A stretch of 43,829 bases of DNA, from NCBI RefSeq assembly GCF_011008945.1, contig NZ_WYCT01000017.1:1-43829 (forward strand), written 5' to 3'. Every line of letters begins with the position of its first letter. Within the stretch, counting starts at the first letter, position 1. The notes beneath the pieces were generated by a model. The model saw nothing but the letters and a program-made list of their open reading frames with translations, made no database searches and was not told where the DNA came from. This DNA is from Streptomyces harenosi. Its GTDB lineage: Bacteria; Actinomycetota; Actinomycetes; Streptomycetales; Streptomycetaceae. Of this stretch, positions 34,029-41,642 are shown piece after piece. Made by a program: the position numbers and the translations under genes.

Positions 34029-34059
34029 TTGACACGGTCGGCTCCGGGGTTCATAACGT
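34029..34059 (+). promoter_or_regulatory. Promoter of conservon 2
   Basis: TTGACA (34029-34034) is a perfect -35. The -10 is TAACGT (34054-34059) at spacing 19, or ATAACG at spacing 18. An inverted repeat GTGTC-GTTT-GACAC overlaps the -35, and another, GTGGT-ACA-ACCAC (34077-34089), lies just downstream of the expected start. Both could be operators. Confidence 0.65.
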
Positions 34060-34354
34060 TTCGGCAGAGGAATCGGGTGGTACAACCACGCGTCGCGCAC
34101 ATCTGGTCTCACTGTGCTCACGAACGCCCCGTCTTTTGGCGGGGCTCGCTCTTTATGACCGTTTTATCGGGCGTTTATCCCACACGGATTCCGTCGGCTC
34201 CACTGTTTGGAAGAGCGCTGGTCGTCGTGCTGGAATGCCTGAACTGCCCCCTGGTCAAAGACGTACTCAGCCGTACTGCGTACTCGATGGCGTACCGGGC
34301 TCTGAGACACTGCGGCACAACGTTGGTGCCGACCGCCGAGAGGTTGTTGGTCGA
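34060..34354 (+). other. Long 5' leader of conservon 2
   Basis: About 290 bases lie between the promoter and the cvnA2 GTG. It contains a hairpin GCCCCG/CGGGGC (34126-34145) followed by a T-rich patch (ctctttatgaccgttttatc), which could be an attenuator. No ribosome site supports a gene here. Confidence 0.45.
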
Positions 34355-37300
34355 GTGAGGCGAAGCAAGAACAGTCCCGAGCCGTCGACGGCCCGGGGCA
34401 ACTTCACCCCGCCGCCGCGCACAGCGGCGCCCACCCCCGTGCCCGGTCCGGAACCGACGGCCGCGCCCGCCCCGAGCGGCGGCCGCCTCTCCCCGCGCAA
34501 CTGGCGGGTGACGACCCGGCTCAACGCCATCCTGCTCATTCCCGTGCTGGTCGGCCTGGTCATGGGCGGCTTCCAGGTGAAGAGCTCGATCGACACCTGG
34601 CAGGAGGCCGAGGACGCCGAGAAGACCGCGCGCCTGGTGCAGACCTCGCTGGCCTACGCCGACGCCCTGTACAACGAGCGGGACGTCTCGGCGGCGCCGC
34701 TGCTCCAGGGCAAGGGCCAGGACGACCAGAGCGTGGTGAAGGTCCGCAAGGCCACCGACAAGGCGGCCGACGCCTTCGACCGGGCGGCGCAGGAGATGCC
34801 GCGAAAGCCCGGTCTGGAGCGGCGCCTGAAGCTGTTCCGCGAGCAGGAGCCCAAGCTCCAGATGCTGCGTGCCTCCGCCTACAGCTCCAAGCTCAAGGGC
34901 GTGGAGACCCAGGAGGGCTACACCCAGGTCGCTCACCCGCTGATGGAGTTCGCCAACGAGCTCGGTCTGGGCACCGGCAACATCACCTCCTACGGCCGTA
35001 CCGTCTACGCGATGTCGCTGACCAAGGCGGCGCTGTCGCTGGAACGGTCCATCGGCATGCAGCTCCTGGTCAAGCCGGGTCCCGAGCCCAGCCACCTGGC
35101 CAGCCAGCGCGTCGCGCTGTCGTCGTACGCCTACCTCGAGCGCATCGCCATGGAGGAGTACCTGGGCGGCGGCACCGAGGAGGACGCCGAGAAGCTGGAG
35201 GAGGCCGAGGCGAAGGTCCGGGCGGACGGCGCGGCCCTGGCCAAGGAGGCCAAGGCCAAGGACCCGGACTACGTGGCGCCGCCGTCGAACCCGACGACGA
35301 TGGTCACCGAGCTCGCCCAGCTCTCCTCCACGGACTCCGCCGCCCGCGCGGCCCTGGCCCGGCAGGGCATCACCCCCGAGAACTGGTGGGCGGTCAACAC
35401 CCTCAAGTTCGACGCGTACCGCACGATCGAGACGGACATGTCCGACGCCGCGGTGACCGAGGCTGCCGGCATCGCCGACGACGCCCAGCGCGACGCGATC
35501 ATCACCGGTGCCATCGTCGTGATCGCCCTGCTCGCCGCGTTCATCCTGGCCGGCATGGTGGCCCGCCAGATGAGCCGCTCGATGCGCCAGCTCCGCAACG
35601 CCGCCTTCGGCATCGCCGAGCAGCGCCTGCCGATGCTGGTCGACCAGCTCTCGCGCACCGACCCCGGCCGCGTCGACACCCGCGTCGCCCCGATCCCGAT
35701 CACCTCCACCGACGAGATCGGCGAGGTCGCCCGCGCCTTCGACCAGGTCCACCGCGAGGCGGTCCGGCTCGCCTCCGAGCAGGCCCTGCTGCGCGGCAAC
35801 ATCAACGCGATCTTCACCAACCTCTCGCGCCGCAACCAGTCGCTGATCGAGGGCCAGCTCACCCTGATCACCGACCTGGAGAACAACGAGGCCGACCCCG
35901 ACCAGCTGGAGAACCTCTTCAAGCTGGACCACCTCGCGACCCGTATGCGCCGCAACGGCGAGAACCTCCTCGTCCTCGCCGGCGAGGAGCCCGGCCGCCG
36001 CTGGGACCAGCCGGTGCCGCTGATCGACGTGCTGCGCGCCGCCTCCTCGGAGGTGGAGCAGTACGAGCGCATCGAGCTGTCGGGCGTGCCCGACTGCGAG
36101 ATCCACGGCCGTGCCGTGACCGACCTCGTGCACCTGCTGGCCGAGCTGCTGGAGAACGCCACCACGTTCTCCTCCCCGCAGACCAAGGTCCGCGTCACCG
36201 CGACCCGGCTGCCCGACGGCCGCGTGATGGTCGAGATCCACGACAAGGGCATCGGCCTGACCGCCGAGGACTTCGCCGACATCAACCACAAGCTGGCCAA
36301 CCCGCCCACCGTGGACGCCGCGATCTCGCAGCGCATGGGCCTGTTCGTGGTCGGCCGGCTGTCCGACCGGCACGGCATCCGCGTCCAGCTCCGCCCGTCG
36401 GGCGAGCAGGCGGGCACCACCTCGCTGGTCATGCTGCCGGACGCCATCACGCACGGCGGCGGCGGCGAGCAGCAGGCCGACCGCGACGAGTTCACCGTCT
36501 CGCAGATCATCCCGGAGCAGAACGTCCGGGGCGAGGAGTTCCCGCAGGCGCCGGCGCGGACGGCCGCGGAGCTCGGCTTCGACGACAGCCGCTACAGCGA
36601 GGTCCCCGACGGCCCGCGCGGGCTGGACCCCGTCGGCCGTTCCCTGATGCGCGAGGGCCGCCGCGCGGCCCTGGAGGCCCAGACGCACGGCCAGCAGGAC
36701 GGGCAGCCGGGCGCCCACGCCCAGGAGACCCCCGAACCCGCCGCGTACCCCGACCAGTTCACCGGGCAGCACCCGCAGCCCGGCTACGACGACGGCCAGG
36801 GCGGCTTCCAGCAGCAGCACCCGGGCGCGTACGACGAGCAGCAGACGCCGTACGACACGGGCCGGCACCAGGCGCCGTACGACACCGGCCGGCAGGAGAC
36901 GCCGTACGACACCGGCCAGCACCAGGCGCCGTACGACACCGGCCGGCACGAGACGCCGTACGACACCGGCCAGCACCAGGCGCCGTACGACACCGGCCAG
37001 CACCAGGCGCCCTACGACACCGGGCAGCACCAGACGTACGGCGAGCAGTACCTCGCGCCGGACGCCGGCCTGCCGCAGACGGACGGCTTCCCGTCCGGCT
37101 CCGGCTACCCCGGCGCCGCGTACCCGGAGCCGTACCAGGAGCCGGCCGCGGCCGGCACCGGCGCGCCGGACGGCCTGACCGCCTTCGAGCAGCGGCGCCG
37201 GCAGGACGACTGGCCCCAGCAGGACGGCTACCCGAACGGCTACCCGACCCAGTACCCTGCGGAAGCCCCGGAAGCGGAATCTACGCAGGCCGCTGACGCC

Positions 37301-37762
37301 GGTGAGGCGGACCACGTAGGCTTCGACCGTCCGGGACCGGCTCCCTCCGCCGCCCACGAGCTGACCGACGCCGGACTTCCCCGCCGCGGTTCCACCGGGG
37401 GCGGTCCGGGCGAGGCGCAGCCCGTGCAGCAGGAAGCGCCGGCTTCCGCCCCGGAGAACAGCGGTGAACGCGACTGGCGTTCGGCCAACGACGAACGCTG
37501 GCAGCAGGCCGCCCAGCTCCGGAAGCCCAAGGCGGGCGGGGTGACCTCCTCCGGCCTGCCGCGGCGGATCCCCAAGGCCAACCTGGTCGACGGCTCCGCC
37601 GAATCCACCCCCCAGGGCGGCCCACAGGTCTCCCGAGCCCCGGAGGACGTCCGGGGCAGGCTGAGCAACCTGCGGCGCGGCGTCCAGCGAGGCCGCAACG
37701 CAGGCAGTGAAACGAACGGCCAGGGCTTCGGTCCTGACAGCACCTACAACCAGGAGCGTTAG
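34355..37762 (+). CDS. cvnA2: Conservon sensor CvnA, second set (nitrate/nitrite-sensor-like histidine-kinase-related ATPase)
   Basis: An 1135-aa membrane protein built like the first CvnA. TM1 is at about residues 56-75 (AILLIPVLVGLVMGGFQV). The helical extracytoplasmic NIT-type domain follows, then TM2 at about 380-402 (ITGAIVVIALLAAFILAGM) and a HAMP-like part. The dimerisation helix has LDHLATRMRRNGENLLVLAG. The HATPase has ELLENATTFSSP, HDKGIGLT and GLFVVGRLSDRHG. From about residue 700 the tail is disordered and holds seven 9-residue repeats (36851-37039). The sensor domain differs strongly from the first CvnA, while the kinase-like core is nearly the same, so the two probably sense different signals. 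The start GTG has AGAGG 11 bases upstream. Confidence 0.9.
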   Translation: MRRSKNSPEPSTARGNFTPPPRTAAPTPVPGPEPTAAPAPSGGRLSPRNWRVTTRLNAILLIPVLVGLVMGGFQVKSSIDTWQEAEDAEKTARLVQTSLAYADALYNERDVSAAPLLQGKGQDDQSVVKVRKATDKAADAFDRAAQEMPRKPGLERRLKLFREQEPKLQMLRASAYSSKLKGVETQEGYTQVAHPLMEFANELGLGTGNITSYGRTVYAMSLTKAALSLERSIGMQLLVKPGPEPSHLASQRVALSSYAYLERIAMEEYLGGGTEEDAEKLEEAEAKVRADGAALAKEAKAKDPDYVAPPSNPTTMVTELAQLSSTDSAARAALARQGITPENWWAVNTLKFDAYRTIETDMSDAAVTEAAGIADDAQRDAIITGAIVVIALLAAFILAGMVARQMSRSMRQLRNAAFGIAEQRLPMLVDQLSRTDPGRVDTRVAPIPITSTDEIGEVARAFDQVHREAVRLASEQALLRGNINAIFTNLSRRNQSLIEGQLTLITDLENNEADPDQLENLFKLDHLATRMRRNGENLLVLAGEEPGRRWDQPVPLIDVLRAASSEVEQYERIELSGVPDCEIHGRAVTDLVHLLAELLENATTFSSPQTKVRVTATRLPDGRVMVEIHDKGIGLTAEDFADINHKLANPPTVDAAISQRMGLFVVGRLSDRHGIRVQLRPSGEQAGTTSLVMLPDAITHGGGGEQQADRDEFTVSQIIPEQNVRGEEFPQAPARTAAELGFDDSRYSEVPDGPRGLDPVGRSLMREGRRAALEAQTHGQQDGQPGAHAQETPEPAAYPDQFTGQHPQPGYDDGQGGFQQQHPGAYDEQQTPYDTGRHQAPYDTGRQETPYDTGQHQAPYDTGRHETPYDTGQHQAPYDTGQHQAPYDTGQHQTYGEQYLAPDAGLPQTDGFPSGSGYPGAAYPEPYQEPAAAGTGAPDGLTAFEQRRRQDDWPQQDGYPNGYPTQYPAEAPEAESTQAADAGEADHVGFDRPGPAPSAAHELTDAGLPRRGSTGGGPGEAQPVQQEAPASAPENSGERDWRSANDERWQQAAQLRKPKAGGVTSSGLPRRIPKANLVDGSAESTPQGGPQVSRAPEDVRGRLSNLRRGVQRGRNAGSETNGQGFGPDSTYNQER
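36851..37039 (+). repeat. Seven tandem 27-base repeats (YDTG-type) in cvnA2
   Basis: TAC codons recur exactly every 27 bases at 36851, 36878, 36905, 36932, 36959, 36986 and 37013. The units encode YDTGRHQAP, YDTGRQETP, YDTGQHQAP, YDTGRHETP, YDTGQHQAP twice, and a last YDTGQHQTY. The DNA is nearly as well conserved as the protein, so copy number may vary between strains. Confidence 0.95.
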
Positions 37763-37763
37763 T

Positions 37764-38186
37764 GTGAGCCCGATGAGCCAGGCGGCACAGAACCTGAACT
37801 GGTTGATCACCAACTTCGTGGACAACACCCCGGGGGTGTCCCACACGGTGGTGGTCTCCGCCGACGGACTCCTTCTGGCGATGTCCGAAGGCTTCCCGCG
37901 CGACCGCGCCGACCAGCTCGCGGCCGTCGCCTCCGGTCTGACCTCGCTGACCGCCGGTGCCTCGCGCATCTTCGAGGGCGGCAACGTGAACCAGACGGTT
38001 GTGGAGATGGAGCGAGGATTTCTCTTCATCATGTCCATCTCCGACGGTTCCTCGCTCGCGGTTCTCGCGCACCCGGAGGCGGACATCGGCCTCATTGGGT
38101 ACGAGATGGCCCTTCTCGTGGACCGCGCCGGAACGGTCCTGACTCCGGATCTGCGTGCGGAGCTCCAAGGGAGCCTTCTCAACTAA
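37764..38186 (+). CDS. cvnB2: Roadblock/LC7 protein CvnB, second set
   Basis: A 140-aa roadblock protein, close to CvnB1 along its whole length. The main differences are NVNQ for PVAQ and a few conservative changes near the end (HPEADIGLIGYEMALLVDRAG). It starts at GTG 37764, one base after the cvnA2 stop. The AGGAG ribosome site again sits in the final codons of cvnA2. Its proposed partners are CvnA2 and CvnD2; cross-talk with the first set is plausible given the similarity. Confidence 0.95.
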   Translation: MSPMSQAAQNLNWLITNFVDNTPGVSHTVVVSADGLLLAMSEGFPRDRADQLAAVASGLTSLTAGASRIFEGGNVNQTVVEMERGFLFIMSISDGSSLAVLAHPEADIGLIGYEMALLVDRAGTVLTPDLRAELQGSLLN

Positions 38187-38280
38187 AGGACAGACGGTGC
38201 GTTTTGGCGTCCCGGGGCCGTAAGGTTTCGGGACGCGGCTCCACAATGATGGGTGCCAGGCACAGTCGGAGGAGGAGAAA

Positions 38281-38865
38281 GTGGCAACACCCCCAGGCGG
38301 TTCGTCGTCGGACAATTGGTCGTACGGCCCTGCCCAGGGACCCGGCGACGGTTCCCAGAACCGGTACAACTTCCCCTCCGTTCCGCACCACGGCCAGCCG
38401 TACGTCCCGCCGGTCCCCGGCTCCTCGCCCTACGACCAGCCGTACGACCAGCCGCAGGCCCCGCGCATCCAGCCCGTGCAGCCACCGCGCCGTACCCCTG
38501 AGCCGGCGCCCTCCGGGGCGTCGAACAACCCCCTGGTGCGTCCGTACGCCATGACGGGCGGCCGTACCAGGCCGCGCTACCAGCTCGCCATCGAGGCGCT
38601 GGTGCACACCACCGCGCAGCCGCACCAGATGCAGGGCCAGTTGCCCGAGCATCAGCGGATCTGCAACCTCTGCCGAGAGATCAAGTCGGTCGCCGAGATC
38701 TCGGCGCTGCTGACGATCCCCCTCGGCGTGGCCAGGATCCTCGTCGCCGACTTGGCGGAGGCGGGACTGGTCGCCATCCATCAGCCCGGCGGCGACGAGA
38801 ACGCCGGCGGCCAGCCAGACGTGACACTGCTCGAAAGGGTGCTCAGTGGACTTCGCAAGCTCTAG
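38281..38865 (+). CDS. cvnC2: DUF742 protein CvnC, second set
   Basis: A 194-aa protein starting at GTG 38281 behind GGAGGAGGAG. The C-terminal 115 residues match CvnC1 (LVRPYAMTGGRTRPRYQLAIEALV, LPEHQRICNLCREIKSVAEISALL, LGVARILVADLAEAGLVAIHQ). The first 80 residues are an extra Pro/Tyr/Gly-rich disordered extension (PYDQPYDQPQAPRIQPVQ) not found in CvnC1. A hairpin GCGTCCCG/CGGGACGC (38207-38236) lies in the 94-base gap after cvnB2. It overlaps cvnD2 by 20 bases, exactly as in the first set. Confidence 0.94.
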   Translation: MATPPGGSSSDNWSYGPAQGPGDGSQNRYNFPSVPHHGQPYVPPVPGSSPYDQPYDQPQAPRIQPVQPPRRTPEPAPSGASNNPLVRPYAMTGGRTRPRYQLAIEALVHTTAQPHQMQGQLPEHQRICNLCREIKSVAEISALLTIPLGVARILVADLAEAGLVAIHQPGGDENAGGQPDVTLLERVLSGLRKL

Positions 38866-39427
38866 CGGCGGTCCTTCCCGCTCCACCACCTCCGCGAAGA
38901 TCGTGGTGGCGGGCGGCTTCGGCGTGGGCAAGACCACGTTCGTCGGCGCCGTCTCGGAGATCAACCCGCTGCGCACGGAGGCCGTCATGACGTCTGCTTC
39001 GGCGGGCATCGACGACCTCACCCACACCGGGGACAAGACGACCACGACGGTCGCCATGGACTTCGGCCGCATCACCCTGGACCAGGACCTGATCCTGTAC
39101 CTGTTCGGCACCCCCGGCCAGGACCGCTTCTGGTTCATGTGGGACGACCTCGTGCGCGGCGCCATCGGCGCGGTGGTCCTGGTCGACACGAGGAGGCTCG
39201 CCGACTGCTTCCCCGCCGTCGACTACTTCGAGAACAGCGGACTGCCCTTCGTCATCGCGCTCAACGGCTTCGACGGCCAGCAGCCGTACACGCCGGACGA
39301 GGTGCGCGAGGCCCTGCAGATCGGCCCGGACACCCCGATCATCACCACCGACGCCCGCCACCGCGCGGATGCCAAGTCGACGCTGATCACGCTGGTGGAG
39401 CACGCCCTGATGGCGCGGCTGCGCTGA
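38846..39427 (+). CDS. cvnD2: GTPase-like protein CvnD, second set
   Basis: A 193-aa P-loop protein almost identical to CvnD1. It has GGFGVGKTT, FGTPGQDRFWFMWDDLVRG and NGFD in place of NKxD. The few differences are near the N-terminus (SRSTTS insertion), IN for ID, TTT for KTTT and scattered C-terminal sites. The shared 240-base identical tract here is 39047-39286. The GTG start lies in the end of cvnC2. Confidence 0.95.
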   Translation: MDFASSSGGPSRSTTSAKIVVAGGFGVGKTTFVGAVSEINPLRTEAVMTSASAGIDDLTHTGDKTTTTVAMDFGRITLDQDLILYLFGTPGQDRFWFMWDDLVRGAIGAVVLVDTRRLADCFPAVDYFENSGLPFVIALNGFDGQQPYTPDEVREALQIGPDTPIITTDARHRADAKSTLITLVEHALMARLR

Positions 39428-39459
39428 GCGCCCCCCGTTCGCGGCACGTTCTCTCACGG

Positions 39460-39490
39460 CCCTCGTTCCTCCCGGCGGGAGGGACGGGGG
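39460..39490 (+). terminator. Terminator hairpin of conservon 2
   Basis: CCCTCGTTCCTCCC (39460-39473) pairs throughout with GGGAGGGACGGGGG (39477-39490), 14 pairs with two G-T, around a three-base loop. It is 33 bases past the cvnD2 stop, with no T tract. Confidence 0.65.
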
Positions 39491-39599
39491 CCGCAGTGCC
39501 TCGGCGGGCTGCTCGTCCTCCCCCGCCGCCGGGCGGTCTCCCCCGGACGGCAGGTGCGCGGCTCCCCGGGCCGCGGTCCGGACGGCCCCGTGACGCGCT

Positions 39600-39633
39600 G
39601 CGGCCCCGCACTCCTGAAGGAGCGCGGGGCCGC
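39600..39633 (-). terminator. Terminator hairpin downstream of accE
   Basis: GCGGCCCCGC (39600-39609) with GCGGGGCCGC (39624-39633), one mismatch, then CTCC/GGAG and a TGAA loop. It lies just past the accE stop and may act in both directions between the convergent operons. Confidence 0.65.
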
Positions 39634-39650
39634 GGTGCGCTGCCGGGGGC

Positions 39651-39845
39651 TCAGCGCCAGCTGTGCGGTGCCCGGAAGCCGCGCTCGCGTTCCAGGCGGC
39701 GCCAGCCGGCCCGGGCGCGGCCCGGGCCGGCCGGGGCGATCTCGGCGGGGCGGGCCGCGGCACGGGCCATCAGGAGGGCCGTGATCGCGGCGACCTCCTC
39801 GGGCTCGGCGTGGCCCTTCTCGACGCGGATGTCAGGAGTGTTCAT
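39651..39845 (-). CDS. accE: Acyl-CoA carboxylase epsilon subunit
   Basis: A 64-aa protein starting MNTPDIRVEKGHAEPEEVAAITALL, with a Pro/Ala-rich middle and a C-terminal end RLERERGFRAPHSWR. The epsilon-subunit pattern (short helix-rich N-terminus, aromatic C-terminus ending near a Trp) is clear. In S. coelicolor AccE stimulates the AccB carboxyltransferase complex (established knowledge). It is 59 bases downstream of accB, and the gap is made mostly of a tandem duplication of the accB end. Confidence 0.9.
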   Translation of the reverse strand: MNTPDIRVEKGHAEPEEVAAITALLMARAAARPAEIAPAGPGRARAGWRRLERERGFRAPHSWR

Positions 39846-39869
39846 GGGCGTCAGTCTCCGTGAGGCAGA

Positions 39870-39917
39870 GGTCCGCGGGGTCGCCGCGGCGGGGGTCCGC
39901 GGGGTCACTGCGGCGGG
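39870..39917. repeat. 24-base tandem duplication spanning the accB stop
   Basis: Two adjacent 24-base units (39870-39893 and 39894-39917) differ at only two positions. The second contains the accB stop codon (39905-39907) and the last codons; the first makes up much of the accB-accE gap. Confidence 0.8.
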
Positions 39918-41488
39918 TTGCCGTGCTTGCGGGAGGGCAGGTCGGCGTGCTTGGTCTGGAGCATGGCCAGGGACTTCACCAGCACCTCGCGGGTCTCGGC
40001 GGGGTCGATCACGTCGTCGACCAGGCCGCGCTCGGCCGCGTAGTAGGGGTGCATCAGCTCCGACTTGTACTCCTTGACCATCTTCTGGCGCATGGCCTCG
40101 GGGTCGGCGGCCTCGGCGATCTGCCGGCGGAAGATCACGTTGGCGGCGCCCTCCGCGCCCATCACGGCGATCTCGTTGGTCGGCCAGGCGTAGGTCAGGT
40201 CGGCGCCGATGGACTGGGAGTCCATGACGATGTACGCGCCGCCGTACGCCTTGCGCAGGATCAGGGAGATCCGCGGCACGGTGGCGTTGCAGTAGGCGTA
40301 CAGCAGCTTCGCGCCGTGGCGGATGATCCCGCCGTGCTCCTGGTCGACGCCGGGCAGGAAGCCCGGGACGTCGAGGAGGGTGACGATCGGGATGTTGAAC
40401 GCGTCGCACATCTGCACGAACCGGGCGGCCTTCTCGGACGCCTCGATGTCCAGCACGCCCGCCAGCACCTGCGGCTGGTTGGCGATGATGCCGACGACCT
40501 GGCCGTCCAGCCGGGCCAGGGCGCAGATGATGTTGCGCGCCCAGCGCTCGTGGACCTCCAGGTACTCGCCGTCGTCGACGATCTCCTCGATGACCTTCGC
40601 CATGTCGTACGGCCGGTTGCCGTCCGCCGGGACGAGGTCCAGCAGCACCTCCGAGCGGCGGTCGACCGGGTCGGCGCACTCCACCCGCGGCGGGGTCTCC
40701 CGGTTGTTCTGCGGCAGCAGCGACAGGAGGTAGCGCACCTCGGAGATGCAGGTCTCCTCGTCGTCGTAGGCGAAGTGGCACACGCCGGAGGTCTCGGCGT
40801 GCACGTCCGCGCCGCCCAGGCCGTTCTGGGTGATCTCCTCACCGGTGACCGCCTTGACGACGTCCGGGCCGGTGATGAACATCTGCGAGGTCTCGCGGAC
40901 CATGAAGACGAAGTCGGTCAGGGCGGGGCTGTAGGCCGCGCCGCCCGCGCACGGGCCCAGCATCACGCTGATCTGCGGGATGACGCCGGACGCCTTGGTG
41001 TTGCGCTGGAAGATGCCGCCGTATCCGGCGAGGGCGACCACGCCTTCCTGGATGCGGGCGCCGGCGCCGTCGTTCAGGGACACCAGCGGGGCACCGGCCG
41101 CGATGGCCATGTCCATGATCTTGTGGATCTTCTTGGCGTGGGCCTCGCCCAGCGCGCCGCCGAAGATGCGGAAGTCATGGGCGTAGACGAAGACCGTGCG
41201 GCCCTCCACCGTGCCCCAGCCGGTGATCACACCGTCGGTGTACGGCTTCTTGGCCTCCAGGCCGAAGCCGGTGGCCCGGTGGCGGCGCAACTGCTCGACC
41301 TCGCGGAAGGAGCCCGGGTCGACGAGCAGCTCGATGCGCTCCCGCGCGGTCAGCTTGCCCTTGGCGTGCTGCGCCTGCGTGGCTCTGTCGCTGGGGCCCG
41401 CCAGAGCCTTCGCACGGATCTCGTGCAGTTCGGCCACTCGCCCGCGCGCGTCCGTCGGTTCGCTCGGCGCATCATCCAAAACGGTCAT
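39905..41488 (-). CDS. accB: Acyl-CoA (acetyl/propionyl-CoA) carboxylase beta subunit
   Basis: A 527-aa carboxyltransferase that moves CO2 from carboxybiotin to acetyl-CoA or propionyl-CoA, giving malonyl- or methylmalonyl-CoA for fatty acids and polyketides. Conserved sites are GKLTARERIELLVDPGSF, FGGALGEAHAKKIHKIMDMA, GPCAGGAAYSPALTDFVFMV (first CoA site) and DVPGFLPGVDQEHGGIIRHGAKLLYAY with RKAYGGAYIVMDS (second). The ATG at 41488 has TATGGT ending six bases upstream and no ribosome site, so it is probably leaderless. The biotinylated alpha subunit is not in this window. The Cys at the substrate-specificity position could not be judged by eye. Confidence 0.96.
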   Translation of the reverse strand: MTVLDDAPSEPTDARGRVAELHEIRAKALAGPSDRATQAQHAKGKLTARERIELLVDPGSFREVEQLRRHRATGFGLEAKKPYTDGVITGWGTVEGRTVFVYAHDFRIFGGALGEAHAKKIHKIMDMAIAAGAPLVSLNDGAGARIQEGVVALAGYGGIFQRNTKASGVIPQISVMLGPCAGGAAYSPALTDFVFMVRETSQMFITGPDVVKAVTGEEITQNGLGGADVHAETSGVCHFAYDDEETCISEVRYLLSLLPQNNRETPPRVECADPVDRRSEVLLDLVPADGNRPYDMAKVIEEIVDDGEYLEVHERWARNIICALARLDGQVVGIIANQPQVLAGVLDIEASEKAARFVQMCDAFNIPIVTLLDVPGFLPGVDQEHGGIIRHGAKLLYAYCNATVPRISLILRKAYGGAYIVMDSQSIGADLTYAWPTNEIAVMGAEGAANVIFRRQIAEAADPEAMRQKMVKEYKSELMHPYYAAERGLVDDVIDPAETREVLVKSLAMLQTKHADLPSRKHGNPPQ

Positions 41489-41494
41489 GTAGCG

Positions 41495-41500
41495 ACCATA
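41495..41500 (-). promoter_or_regulatory. -10 hexamer of a leaderless accB promoter
   Basis: Minus-strand TATGGT ends six bases before the accB ATG. No clear -35 was found. The 154-base gap to the lyase gene shows nothing else recognisable. Confidence 0.45.
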
Positions 41501-41642
41501 CGAAGGGGACGGCGGAAAGCGAGCCGTCGACTCCGTACAGTCTCCGGGGGGTTTTCCTGGTACCCCTGAACAGAACCACAACGGCATGCAGCCATTTCGA
41601 CTGCTCAGGGGGCCCGCTGGTTGTAGGGGTCTCACAAAGCCG

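Noticed and set aside
28725-39427. The two conservons as an assembly duplication
   Set aside because: The sensor domains, spacers, promoter regions and CvnC N-termini differ widely, so they are true paralogues. Only the cvnD tract is identical.
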